DNA of 35,896 bases from positions 1-35,896 of the forward strand of contig NZ_JBEXCV010000096.1 in assembly GCF_040605455.1 (NCBI RefSeq), given 5' to 3'. The notes beneath the pieces are model-generated. The model worked only from the letters and a program-made list of their open reading frames with translations. It did not search any database and was not told the origin of the DNA. Below are positions 8,090 through 16,263 of this stretch, one piece after another (positions within the stretch are counted from its first letter, which is position 1; every line of letters starts with the position of its first letter). A program made the position numbers and the translations under genes. Origin of the DNA: Embleya sp040605455. GTDB lineage: Bacteria; Actinomycetota; Actinomycetes; Streptomycetales; Streptomycetaceae.

Positions 8090-9010
8090 TCAGCCGCGCG
8101 TGGGTGTGCCGGCGGCGCGGTGTTGCACGGCGATCGAAGCGAGCACCAGGACGCCGCCGAGCAGCCGTTCCGGGCCCAGCCGCTCGCCCTGGAGGAACGC
8201 GGCGAGCACGGTCGCGGTCAGCGGTTCGAGCAGCACCGCCACGATGCCGCCACCCACGTGCGCCCGGCCGAGCGCGGTGAAGTAGGCGACGTACGCCCCT
8301 GCGGTGGGCACCACGCCGAGGAAGAGCACCGCGCCCAGGATGTCGGCGCGCATCGGCACGGCCATCCCGACCACCAGCCCTGCGGGCAGCAACAGGCAGC
8401 CGCCGAACAGGAATCCGAGCCCGGTGATGGCGACCCGGTCGAGCGTGGGCAGGGCCGGCCGGGTGTCCAGGGTCAGCACCGCGAACCCGCCGGCGGCCAC
8501 CAGCGCGAAGCCGATGCCCACGAGTGCGCCGCGTGCGCCGCCGGCGGGTGCGCCGAGCAGCAGGGCCAGGCCCAGAGCGGCCGCGGCCAGGCTCGCGATC
8601 GCGATCGGCCCGGGTCGGCGCCGCTCCAGCACGGCCGAGCCGGTGGTGACCAGGATGTGTACCGCGACCATGGTGGTGAGCGTGGCCAGGCTCACCGAAA
8701 TGGCCGCCACGGCGGCGAAATACGCCGCCTGGAACACCGTGAACAGTGCGCCGACGCCTGCGATCCGGGCGAGTTCGGCCCGACTCGGGCGACGCACCCG
8801 CAGCCGCCCGGAGGCCAGCGCGTAGGCGGTGATGAACAGGCCACCGGCGAGTAGGCGATACGCCGCGACGGCCACCGGGTGCAGCCCGGCCCGAGCGGCC
8901 AACACCGAACCGGCGATCCCGCCGGTCCCCCACAGGACTCCGGCGAGGACGAACAGATCGAGCCCGGATCGGGTGTTCCGGGCAGCGCGCAGGAAGATAC
9001 GAACAGACAT
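8090..9010 (-). CDS. EamA/DMT-family transporter
   Basis: A 306-residue membrane protein with ten predicted helices in two repeats of five, the standard EamA layout. It has the characteristic start LFVLAGVLWGTGG in the first repeat and VVPTAGAYVAYFTALGRAHVG with LLEPLTATVLAAFLQGE in the second. The family exports or imports small metabolites; the substrate cannot be read from the sequence. I chose ATG at 9010 because GGAG lies 7 bases upstream; an in-frame extension to 9076 lacks a ribosome site. That ribosome site lies inside a strong hairpin (see 9017-9052), which suggests translational control. Confidence 0.9.
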   Translation of the reverse strand: MSVRIFLRAARNTRSGLDLFVLAGVLWGTGGIAGSVLAARAGLHPVAVAAYRLLAGGLFITAYALASGRLRVRRPSRAELARIAGVGALFTVFQAAYFAAVAAISVSLATLTTMVAVHILVTTGSAVLERRRPGPIAIASLAAAALGLALLLGAPAGGARGALVGIGFALVAAGGFAVLTLDTRPALPTLDRVAITGLGFLFGGCLLLPAGLVVGMAVPMRADILGAVLFLGVVPTAGAYVAYFTALGRAHVGGGIVAVLLEPLTATVLAAFLQGERLGPERLLGGVLVLASIAVQHRAAGTPTRG

Positions 9011-9016
9011 GCGAAA

Positions 9017-9052
9017 GCTCCGACTTCGACGCCTACAGGGCAACGTCGGAGC
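9017..9052 (-). promoter_or_regulatory. Hairpin that sequesters the Shine-Dalgarno of the EamA gene
   Basis: On the minus-strand transcript, GCTCCGAC (9052-9045) pairs perfectly with GTCGGAGC (9024-9017) across a 20-nt loop. The 3' arm contains the GGAG that serves the ATG at 9010, so the folded form would block initiation. An RNA switch or thermosensor-like role is inference. Confidence 0.5.
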
Positions 9053-9215
9053 GGGGCGGCACCCGGTTCGGGCCAAGCCGAGCAGGGGTCGCGACCCGGG
9101 ACTACCGGATCGGACCCGGGGGCACCCCGCTCAGTGGCGGGGCGGCGGGCAGATGGCCCAGTCGTGGTGCATGGACGACACCCTAGTCGGAGCTCGGTGC
9201 CGCGGGTCCGGTTTT

Positions 9216-9242
9216 CGGACCGGCGGCGGCCTCGCCGGTCCG
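9216..9242 (-). terminator. Terminator after the 89-residue gene
   Basis: A 9-bp perfect stem (CGGACCGGC / GCCGGTCCG) with a 9-nt loop, beginning 2 bases past the stop codon of the minus-strand gene at 9245-9514. On that strand it is followed by AAAACCGG. An overlapping alternative stem (GGTCCG / CGGACC, 9205-9221) is also possible. Confidence 0.6.
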
Positions 9243-9244
9243 GG

Positions 9245-9514
9245 TCAGACCCATTCCAGGAGGCGGGCCGCGTGTGCCCGCACGGGGCACGGTTCGGGCA
9301 CGCCGCAGTCACACCCGCCGGTGTCGACCGGCCGGTGTCGGATCAGCGTGCGGGTAACCACCATGCGGTAGTCGAGCAGCGAGTCCTCGACCGGGCGCGG
9401 GCCCCTCGGGCGAGGCGCGCGCAGGATGCGCGGGGCCGGCCTGGACAGGCCCGCGGGCAGCGGTCGGTCCAGCCGCTCGATGTCCGTGCGTTGCCTCGGA
9501 ATGCGCACTCGCAT
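9245..9514 (-). CDS. Small hypothetical protein with Cys-rich C-terminus
   Basis: An 89-residue basic, Pro/Arg-rich protein ending in CDCGVPEPCPVRAHAARLLEW, a CxC...C cluster seen in many short streptomycete hypotheticals. The start is ATG at 9514, supported by AAGGGGA about 9 bases upstream. It lies 76 bases downstream of the MarR gene on the same strand and has a hairpin right after its stop, so it may be the last gene of a MarR operon. The three cysteines are too few for a confident metal site. Function unknown. Confidence 0.6.
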   Translation of the reverse strand: MRVRIPRQRTDIERLDRPLPAGLSRPAPRILRAPRPRGPRPVEDSLLDYRMVVTRTLIRHRPVDTGGCDCGVPEPCPVRAHAARLLEWV

Positions 9515-9590
9515 GTGTCCGGTCCCCTTCTCGTCCGGTGTCCCGCCGTGGCGATGCACCCGAGCGTGGCAGCGCTCGGGGCCCGCCGGT

Positions 9591-10145
9591 TCACTCCGTG
9601 TCCAGACGCCCGCCCGCGTCCGGCTGGGATTCCTCGACCCGCGCCAGCATGCCGCGCAGGCCGGCCGCGAGCGCCTGCCGCTCGGCCGGACCCAGGTCCT
9701 GGAGCAGACCGGCCTCGAAGACCGCGGCCTCGCGGACCACGCGCAGCCACACGTCCCGACCCGTGGTGGTCAACTCGACGATCACCCGCACCCGGTTCTG
9801 CTCGTCCCGGGTTCGGGTGACCAGGTCCTCGGCGACCATCCGGTCCAGCCGGTGGGTCATCGCCGCGGGAGTCAGGCCCAGCCGGCGGGCCAAGTCGCCG
9901 GGGCTGAGTCGGTAGGGGCGGCCGACCAGCACCAGGGCCTTGAGCACCTCCCACTCGGCGTTGGTGATGCCCAGCGCGGTGAGTTGACGGCCGTACGCGA
10001 CGCTCATTCGGCGGTTGAGCTTGGACAGCGCCGCCACGATCGTCTCGACCTGCGGGTCCACCTCGGGGAATTCGCGCTGGAAGACGGCGAGGTATTCCTC
10101 GATGTCGCCTTCGTCCGCTGTTGCCTGCTCGGCCCCCTCTGTCAT
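9591..10145 (-). CDS. MarR-family transcriptional regulator
   Basis: A 184-residue winged-helix regulator. The core is ALGITNAEWEVLKAL, LSPGDLARRLGLTPAAMTHRLDRMV (recognition helix) and a wing RTRDEQNRVRVIVELT, with N- and C-terminal helices for dimerisation. The start is placed at ATG 10145 (MTEGAEQ); it lacks a strong ribosome site, so a nearby alternative is possible. It is divergent from the MFS exporter at 10527 with overlapping promoters and palindromes between them, the usual layout of a MarR repressor controlling an efflux pump and itself. The inducer is unknown. Confidence 0.9.
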   Translation of the reverse strand: MTEGAEQATADEGDIEEYLAVFQREFPEVDPQVETIVAALSKLNRRMSVAYGRQLTALGITNAEWEVLKALVLVGRPYRLSPGDLARRLGLTPAAMTHRLDRMVAEDLVTRTRDEQNRVRVIVELTTTGRDVWLRVVREAAVFEAGLLQDLGPAERQALAAGLRGMLARVEESQPDAGGRLDTE

Positions 10146-10219
10146 GCCGGGAAGTATCCCACCTCGCGCCCGCTCGATCGTCGCCCTCGTGTTCCTTGCC
10201 CCACCGACGCCGTCAAGCA

Positions 10220-10272
10220 TTGGACGGCAACGCTATAGATCCGTATAGTTTAGCTCTGAAGTCTTCAGACTT
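10220..10272. promoter_or_regulatory. Overlapping divergent promoters with palindromic operator candidate
   Basis: An AT-rich island in a 381-bp gap (10146-10526). Plus strand: TTGGAC (10220-10225), 18 bases, TATAGT (10244-10249), facing the MFS gene with a leader of about 270 nt. Minus strand: TTCAGA (10260-10255), 17 bases, TATAGC (10237-10232), facing the MarR gene. The palindrome CTGAAG-T-CTTCAG (10256-10268) and the overlapping AAGTCT-TC-AGACTT (10259-10272) cover the plus start point and the minus -35, as expected for an autoregulatory MarR operator. The rest of the gap shows nothing recognisable. Confidence 0.55.
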
Positions 10273-10526
10273 GAGGACTCGGACTCATCGGATCAGGCAC
10301 GGCAACGACGCCGGCGTGGGCCCGGGCATCCGCCCGGCCGCCCCCGGCGCGCCCGCCTCGACGCGGATACAGGCGATCACCTCGCCGGACTCGGGCATGC
10401 CCGGGAACCGGTACGGGTCGGGTCGGCCGCTTTCGCGCGCTTTCGGATGCCCGAGCCCTGTCTGCGGACCGATCCCCGCGGGCCGGAGCGGCCGGCCCGC
10501 GCGACCGGTAGTCGGGGAGGTGTGTG

Positions 10527-11792
10527 GTGGCGACCCAAGGCGCTCTGCGTCGGATCCAGCTCGGCAACGCGCTCAGTGCGTTCGGCAGCGGTTTCACGGT
10601 GCCGTTCCTGTTCGTATACGTGACGCGGGTGCGAAACCTGTCGGCCGGTCAGGCCGGCCTGATGTTCAGCGTGCTCGCCATCGCCGCGCTGTGCGCACTC
10701 CCGATGGTCGGTCCGGCGATCGACCGGCGCGGGCCCCGCCCGGTGGTCGCGGTCGGTTCGGTGGTGGCCGCACTCGGCGCGCTGACCCTGGGCCTGGCCC
10801 GCGGCGAGGCGCTGGTCATGGTGGGCGCCGCGCTGCTCGGGGCCGGCGTGGCCGCGATCCAGCCCGCGCTGGCGACGATGATCGTGCGGTGTACGACGGC
10901 GCGCACCCGCGCTCGCGCGTTCGCGCTCCAGTTCACCTTCAACAACCTGGGCCTGGGCATCGGCGGGCTGATCGGCGGCATGATCGTCGACCCGTCGCGG
11001 CCGGCCAGCTTCACCCTGCTGTTCGCCGTCGAGACCGCGATGTTCCTGGTGCTCGGCGCGGTGTGCGGCACGGTCCGGCTGCCGGCGGTGCCGGCCGCTG
11101 CGGCCGGGACAGTGCCAGGCGCGGGCTTTCGGCATCTGCTGAAGAACCGCGCGATGGTCCGGCTGTGTGTGGTCAGCGCGGTCATCTTCTTCACCTGCTA
11201 CGGCCAGTTCGAGTCGGGCCTGGCCGCGTTCGCGACCGAGGTCAGCCGGATCTCGCCGAGCATGCTGGGCGTCGCGCTCGCGGCCAACACCGCGGTGATC
11301 GTGCTCGGTCAGCTCACCGTCCTGCGGATCACCCAGCGCCGCCGGCGCAGCACGGTGATCGCGGCCACCGGCCTGGTCTGGCTGCTCGCCTGGATCGTGA
11401 CCGCGCTGTCCGGCCTGATGCACGACGACAAGGCCGCGGCGGCGGTCACCATCATCACCACGTTCGCGCTGCTCGGCGTGGGCGAGTCGCTGCTCGCGCC
11501 GACCCTGGGACCGATGGTCGCGGACCTGGCGCCCGCGCACCTGCTCGGGCAGTACAACGCGGCCCAGTCACTGGTGAAGCAGCTCGCGATGGCAGCGGGG
11601 CCGGCCTTCGCCGGCGTCATGGTCGGCGCCGGCCTGTACGGCCCGTACCTGGCCGCCCTGATGGCCTGCTCGGTACTGATCACCATCCTCGGCATCCGCA
11701 TGCGCCACACCCTGAACCCGACCCAAAACGGAGTCGTCATCGCCGAGTCGACCCCGTCCCACCACCCCACCCCCCAAGCCCTGACCGCCTGA
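10527..11792 (+). CDS. MFS transporter (12-helix, DHA1-like exporter)
   Basis: A protein of about 421 residues with twelve hydrophobic helices. It has a motif-A-like loop after helix 2 (GPAIDRRGPRPVV), a basic central loop before helix 7, and a Thr/His/Pro-rich tail. The adjacent divergent MarR gene suggests drug or metabolite efflux. Two GTG codons are in frame (10524, 10527); GGGGAGG ends at 10520, so the second gives the better 6-base spacing. The substrate is unknown. Its stop is 63 bases before a tandem-repeat array that separates it from the convergent phosphatase gene. Confidence 0.9.
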   Translation: MATQGALRRIQLGNALSAFGSGFTVPFLFVYVTRVRNLSAGQAGLMFSVLAIAALCALPMVGPAIDRRGPRPVVAVGSVVAALGALTLGLARGEALVMVGAALLGAGVAAIQPALATMIVRCTTARTRARAFALQFTFNNLGLGIGGLIGGMIVDPSRPASFTLLFAVETAMFLVLGAVCGTVRLPAVPAAAAGTVPGAGFRHLLKNRAMVRLCVVSAVIFFTCYGQFESGLAAFATEVSRISPSMLGVALAANTAVIVLGQLTVLRITQRRRRSTVIAATGLVWLLAWIVTALSGLMHDDKAAAAVTIITTFALLGVGESLLAPTLGPMVADLAPAHLLGQYNAAQSLVKQLAMAAGPAFAGVMVGAGLYGPYLAALMACSVLITILGIRMRHTLNPTQNGVVIAESTPSHHPTPQALTA

Positions 11793-11854
11793 CCAACCGC
11801 CGGCCGCCCCTCAAGGCCAACCCAAGCCAAGCCAAGGCCGGACAAACCCAAACC

Positions 11855-12010
11855 AGCCCGGCCGACACGTGAGGCCAAGTAGCCCGGCCGACACGTGAGG
11901 CCAAGTAGCCCGGCCGACACGTGAGGCCAAGTAGCCCGGCCGGCGCTTGAGGCCAAGTAGCCCGGCCGGCGCTTGAGGCCAAGTAGCCCGGCCGGCGCTT
12001 GAGGCCAAAA
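11855..12010. repeat. Six tandem copies of a 26-bp unit
   Basis: Units start at 11855, 11881, 11907, 11933, 11959 and 11985. Each begins AGCCCGGCCG and ends GAGGCCAAGT, with a variable centre: copies 1-3 carry ACACGT and copies 4-6 carry GCGCTT. The last copy ends in AAAA instead. Bases within each class are identical. The array fills the gap between the convergent MFS and phosphatase genes and ends 8 bases before the latter's stop. Each unit holds self-complementary GGCC blocks, so transcripts from either side could fold into many alternative hairpins. There are no CRISPR-like unique spacers. Confidence 0.95.
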
Positions 12011-12018
12011 AAGCCCGG

Positions 12019-13635
12019 TCAACCCAACGGGAACTCGCACCAGACCGTTTTGCCCTCGTCGGTAAGCCGACTACCCCACGACTTGGCAATCGTCGCCACG
12101 ATCGCCACCCCACGCCCGCTTTCGTCGTCGGCCGCCGCCCGTCGCCGACGGGGCACGTGGTCGTCCGCGTCGGAGACCTCGACGATCAGCCGCTTGTCGG
12201 TGCGCCGAAGGCGCAACCGCATCGGCGCGGCGCCGTGGGTGAGCGCGTTCGCCACGAACTCGCTGACCGCGAGCACGCCCATCTCGCGCAGTTCCTCACC
12301 GACCTGCCAACTGGCCAGCACTCCCGAGGTGAACGCCCGCCCGCGCGCGGCCACCTCGCTGCCGCCCAGCAGATCCAGCGACGCGGTCCGGAACAGCCGG
12401 GCCTGGGCACCCTCGCGGCGCGGCAGTTGCAGCACCAGCATCGCCATGTCGTCGTCGTGTTCCTCGGGCAACTGCATGTGCGCGATGAGGTGGTCGCGGA
12501 CCGCCTCGGGTTCGCCCGCCGACGACAGCAGCGCGGCGCCCAGCGTGTCGATGCCCTCGTCCAGGTCCTCGCCGCGGCGTTCGACCAGGCCGTCCGTGTA
12601 CAGCACCACGGTCGAGCCCGGGTCCAGGGTGATCCGACCGGAGGTGTGCGGCCAACTCGCGCCGGTACCCAGCGGCGGCCCGTTCGCGTCGTCGAGCTTG
12701 TGGATCACGTCCTCGCCGTCGCGAACCAGCGGCGGTAGGTGGCCCGCCGTCGAGTAGGTCAGCACGCCCTCGCCCGGGTCGTACACCGCGTAGGCGCACG
12801 TGGCGATCTGGGTCGCGTCGATCTCCATCGCGGTCTCGTCGAGCAGTTGCAGGATCTCGTGTGGCGGCAGGTCCAGGCGCGCGTACGCCCGTACCGCCGT
12901 GCGCAGTTGGCCCATCACCGCCGCGGCGCGCACACCCCGGCCCATCACGTCGCCGATCACCAGCGCGGTACGCCCCGCGCCCAGGGTGATCACGTCGTAC
13001 CAGTCGCCGCCGACCGCGGCGTCGGTGCCGCCGGGCAGGTACTTGGCGGCCACGATCAGATCGTCGGGGTTCTCCAACCGCTGCGGCAGCAGGCTGCGTT
13101 GCAGGGTGACCGCAGCCTGCCGGTGCCGCCGCTCGCTCTCCCGCAGCCGGTCGGTGGCCTGGACCTGGTCGGTGACGTCGACCGCGAAGACCAGGACGCC
13201 GCGGGTGTCGCCGCCGCGGCCGGCCGCCTCGGGGCGGACCGGTGTGCACACGAACGTGTAGTAGCCGTGCCTGCGCTCGCTCTCCGGCATGCCGGGGTAG
13301 GTCTCGCCGCGGTGATCGACCCGACGGGCCCGCACGGTTCGCCCGCGCCCGGTTCGATAGACCTGATCCATCAGCGTCAGCAGCCCGTGCTCGGCGAGTT
13401 CGGGCAACGCGTCCCGGGCCGGGACACCCGACCTGCGCGCGCCGAAGACCGCCCGGTAGGCGTCGTTGACGTAACACAGCTCGTGATTCGACCCTCGGGT
13501 GACCGCGATCAGCGCGGGGGCGTGGGCCAGCACGTCGCGCAACGGGAAGGTGTCGTTCGATTCCTGGCTGCGTGCCGCCGGCACCGAGCGCCGCCGGTCA
13601 CCGGCCAGCCGGGCGCCCCACCGAGTGATGTTCAA
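12019..13635 (-). CDS. PAS - SpoIIE/PP2C phosphatase - HATPase regulator
   Basis: A 538-residue cytoplasmic signalling protein. It has a PAS-like sensor (about 29-165), a PP2C/SpoIIE Ser/Thr phosphatase (about 180-395) with GGDWYD, GDVMGRG, YTDGLVE and DDDMAMLVL supplying metal-binding Asps, and an RsbW-like GHKL ATPase (about 410-538) with EFVANALTHG (N box) and ESGRGVAIV (G box). Proteins with this layout act on anti-sigma-antagonist switches and can act as both kinase and phosphatase. The first in-frame start is TTG at 13635 (MNITRW) with AGGA about 11 bases upstream; a downstream GTG cannot be excluded. Streptomycetes carry dozens of such proteins; the partner is unknown. The 223-bp gap to ndh shows nothing clear. 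Confidence 0.92.
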   Translation of the reverse strand: MNITRWGARLAGDRRRSVPAARSQESNDTFPLRDVLAHAPALIAVTRGSNHELCYVNDAYRAVFGARRSGVPARDALPELAEHGLLTLMDQVYRTGRGRTVRARRVDHRGETYPGMPESERRHGYYTFVCTPVRPEAAGRGGDTRGVLVFAVDVTDQVQATDRLRESERRHRQAAVTLQRSLLPQRLENPDDLIVAAKYLPGGTDAAVGGDWYDVITLGAGRTALVIGDVMGRGVRAAAVMGQLRTAVRAYARLDLPPHEILQLLDETAMEIDATQIATCAYAVYDPGEGVLTYSTAGHLPPLVRDGEDVIHKLDDANGPPLGTGASWPHTSGRITLDPGSTVVLYTDGLVERRGEDLDEGIDTLGAALLSSAGEPEAVRDHLIAHMQLPEEHDDDMAMLVLQLPRREGAQARLFRTASLDLLGGSEVAARGRAFTSGVLASWQVGEELREMGVLAVSEFVANALTHGAAPMRLRLRRTDKRLIVEVSDADDHVPRRRRAAADDESGRGVAIVATIAKSWGSRLTDEGKTVWCEFPLG

Positions 13636-13858
13636 CCGCTCGCTTCCTGGAGAGTTCGTTCACGCAAAGCGCATGGAGGTTTACCGCAGGTGACATCACC
13701 AGTGTGGGCGAAAGTCGGCCGTGAGGGAATCACGTCCCGTGACCGGGCCTCCGTTCGGGGTACCACAGGAGTGCGCTGTGGCAATGTACGGGACCCGGTC
13801 GCGGCCCACTCGGCCCTCGGGCAACGCTTCAGCCTACGAGCCCCTCCGCCGGTCGTGC

Positions 13859-15190
13859 CTACCCGGTGGGCTTGCGGTCGCCTCGAGTGGCGTACTCGAA
13901 CTCGGCGCGCGGGTGTTCGATCGAACCCAGCGAGACGATCTCGCGCCGGAACATCAGGGCCAGTGTCCACTCCGCCATGATGCGCATCTTGCGGTTGAAC
14001 GTGGGCACTCGGCTGAGGTGATACGTGCGGTGCATGAACCAGGCCGGAAGGCCCTTGGTCTTGATCCCGTAGACCTGGGCAACACCCTTGTGCAGGCCGA
14101 GCGAGGCCACCGAGCCCGCGTACTTGTGCCGATACTGCTGCTGCGGCTGGTCGCGCAGCCTGGCGATGATGTTGTCGGCGAGCACCCGCGCCTGGCGCAC
14201 CGCGTGTTGTGCGCTGGGACCGGTGAACTCCTCGCCCGGCTTGGTCAGGTCGGGCACCGCCGCGCAGTCGCCGGCGGTCCACACCCCCGGGACCCCCTCC
14301 ACCTCCAGCGTCGCGCGCGCCTTGAGCCGGCCCTTGTCGTCCAGCGGCAGGTCGGTGGCGATCAACATCGGGCTGGGCTTGACGCCCGCCGTCCACACCA
14401 GCGTGCTCGCGTCGACCTCGGTGCCGTCGGAGAGCACCACGTGCCGGTCGCGGGCCGACTCCAGCCGGGTGTTCAGGCGTACGTCGATACCGCGTCGGCG
14501 CAACTCGGAGACCGTGTATCGGCCCATGTCCTCGCCCACCTCGGGCAGGATCCGCGGCGATGCCTCGACCAGGATCCAGCGCATGTCCGCCGGGGTGATG
14601 TTGTGGTAGTACCGGCACGCGTAGCGGGCCATGTCCTCCAGTTCCGCGAGCGCCTCCACACCCGCGTAGCCGCCGCCGACGAAGACGAAGGTCAGCGCGT
14701 GGTCGCGGATCGAGGGGTCGCGGGTCGAGGACGCGGTGTCCATCTGTTCGAGCACGTGGTTGCGCAGCGCGATGGCCTCCTCGACGGTCTTGAAGCCGAT
14801 GCCCCACTCTGCGAGCCCGGGTATCGGCAGGGTCCGCGCGACCGAGCCGGGCGCGACCACGAGCAGGTCGTAGGAGGCGTCGTAGGTCTCGCCGCCGAGC
14901 AGTTCGATGGTCGCGGTCTTCTTCGCGTGGTTCACGTGCTCCACGGTCCCGGTGACGATGCGGCACTTGGGCAGCACCGAGCGGAGCGGGACGACCACGT
15001 GCCGCGGCGAGATGGCGCCGGCCGCGGCTTCCGGGAGGAACGGCTGGTAGGTCATGTACGACTGCGGTTCGACGACAGTCACCGTCGCCTCTCCCGCCTT
15101 GAGTTTCCGTTGCAGGCGAAGGGCCGTGTACAAGCCGACGTAGCCGCCGCCGACGATCAGGATGCGCTCGGGCCGAGTCGAGGTCGTCAT
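13859..15190 (-). CDS. ndh: Type II NADH dehydrogenase (NDH-2)
   Basis: A 443-residue flavoprotein. The FAD Rossmann motif is VGGGYVG at residues 13-19 and the NADH-binding Rossmann motif is FVGGGYAGVE in the middle. It also has the late FAD motif VWTAGDCAAVPD and a C-terminal amphipathic region (HRTYHLSRVPTFNRKMRIMAEW) that places it on the membrane face. It oxidises NADH and reduces menaquinone without pumping protons. The start is ATG at 15190 (MTTSTRPERILIVGG); an upstream in-frame ATG would add a poor extension. It is divergent from the AtrA-like regulator, sharing a 219-bp promoter region, so regulation by that protein is possible but unproven. Confidence 0.92.
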   Translation of the reverse strand: MTTSTRPERILIVGGGYVGLYTALRLQRKLKAGEATVTVVEPQSYMTYQPFLPEAAAGAISPRHVVVPLRSVLPKCRIVTGTVEHVNHAKKTATIELLGGETYDASYDLLVVAPGSVARTLPIPGLAEWGIGFKTVEEAIALRNHVLEQMDTASSTRDPSIRDHALTFVFVGGGYAGVEALAELEDMARYACRYYHNITPADMRWILVEASPRILPEVGEDMGRYTVSELRRRGIDVRLNTRLESARDRHVVLSDGTEVDASTLVWTAGVKPSPMLIATDLPLDDKGRLKARATLEVEGVPGVWTAGDCAAVPDLTKPGEEFTGPSAQHAVRQARVLADNIIARLRDQPQQQYRHKYAGSVASLGLHKGVAQVYGIKTKGLPAWFMHRTYHLSRVPTFNRKMRIMAEWTLALMFRREIVSLGSIEHPRAEFEYATRGDRKPTG

Positions 15191-15409
15191 GCGTCCCACT
15201 CTGCCCCTTTCCGGCCGCCACATACAGATGTTCGCCGGGTTTGCGTGCCCCGCACGGGTGGTGACGAGAGGTCAGCGGTCAGCGATATCTTCACAACCGT
15301 GCTGTCGGATTCCGCTTCTGGGGTGGGGTCGGTTCGGGTAGTCTCGACGGCCTGGGCAAAGCGGGGTCTGGTGGGGGAATCGACACACTTGCCTTCCGGG
15401 GGAGACGCT

Positions 15410-16153
15410 ATGAGCGGCGCTTCGCGTACGCGTACCACGAAGACGCAGGACACCGGCGGCGACGGCGTCGGGGGTCGGCACACGACGACGATTCCACCGG
15501 CACGCAAGCCACAACGGAGCAGGCCGGCCGAGCCGTCGCCGCAGCTGCGCACCGACGCCCGGCGCAATCTGGAGCAGGTGCTCCGGGCGGCCCGCGAGGT
15601 GTTCGGCGAGCTGGGCTACGACGCTCCGATGGAGGAGATAGCCCGCCGCGCCGGCGTGGGGGTGGGCACCATCTACCGCCGCTTCACCGGCAAGGAGGCA
15701 CTGGTCCAACGGATCATGATCGCCGAGACCAACCGACTGACGGCCGAGGCGGTCAACGCGCTGGACGAGGAACCGGACGCCTGGTCCGCGCTCGCCAGGT
15801 ACTTACGCCGCGCGGTCGGCTCGGGTGCCGGCCGATTGTTCCCCGCCCTCAGCGGGCGGGTCCCGGTGACCGAGGAGATGAGTTCCTCGCGCGCCGAACT
15901 CAACGACGCGGTAGGTGTGTTGGTCGATCAGGCCAAGGCCTGCGGGCTACTCAGGGCGGACGTCTCGGACGCCGACATATCGTTGATGATGTCCTGTCTG
16001 CTGCCGCCGTCCGGACTTCCGCACCCACAACGACTGACCATCGCCGGTCGGTATCTGGAGATCCTGCTCGACGGCCTGCACGCGGGACACTCGTCCCCGC
16101 TGCCCGGGAAGCCGTTCACGCAGGACGAGCTGGACACCCTCTTCCTCAGCTGA
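15410..16153 (+). CDS. atrA: TetR-family regulator, AtrA-like, with a TTA codon
   Basis: A 247-residue protein with a disordered basic N-terminus (1-45), then a TetR helix-turn-helix at about 51-98 (LEQVLRAAREVFGELGY, MEEIARRAGVGVGTIYRRF), then an alpha-helical ligand/dimer domain. From memory the HTH segment and the position beside ndh closely match S. coelicolor AtrA (SCO4118), a regulator of antibiotic production. The symbol rests on that resemblance. The start is ATG at 15410 with GGGGGAG 6 bases upstream. Leu132 is encoded by TTA (15803-15805), the only in-frame TTA I noticed in the window, so translation may depend on the bldA tRNA. It converges on the stress-protein gene. Confidence 0.85.
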   Translation: MSGASRTRTTKTQDTGGDGVGGRHTTTIPPARKPQRSRPAEPSPQLRTDARRNLEQVLRAAREVFGELGYDAPMEEIARRAGVGVGTIYRRFTGKEALVQRIMIAETNRLTAEAVNALDEEPDAWSALARYLRRAVGSGAGRLFPALSGRVPVTEEMSSSRAELNDAVGVLVDQAKACGLLRADVSDADISLMMSCLLPPSGLPHPQRLTIAGRYLEILLDGLHAGHSSPLPGKPFTQDELDTLFLS

Positions 16154-16161
16154 ATCGGGCC

Positions 16162-16185
16162 CGAGCCGAACCGGGCCTGGGCTCG
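16162..16185. terminator. Weak hairpin between convergent genes
   Basis: CGAGCC (16162-16167) and GGCTCG (16180-16185) can pair over a 12-nt loop, 8 bases after the TetR stop, in a 110-bp gap rich in repeated CCGAACCGGGC-like blocks. The convergent layout predicts a terminator here, but the stem is only 6 bp. Confidence 0.3.
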
Positions 16186-16263
16186 ACCGACCCCGAGCCG
16201 ACCGAAGCCCGAACCGAACCGGGCGCCGGCCGAACGGCGTCGGCCGCAGGCCACCCGCACCGA

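Noticed and set aside
11855..12010. CRISPR array
   Set aside because: The copies are directly adjacent with no unique spacers and no cas genes are present.
11309..12113. Open frames across the tandem repeat on the minus strand as a repetitive protein
   Set aside because: A 26-bp unit cycles through all frames, so openness in one implies openness in all; no ribosome site, and they overlap the MFS and phosphatase genes.
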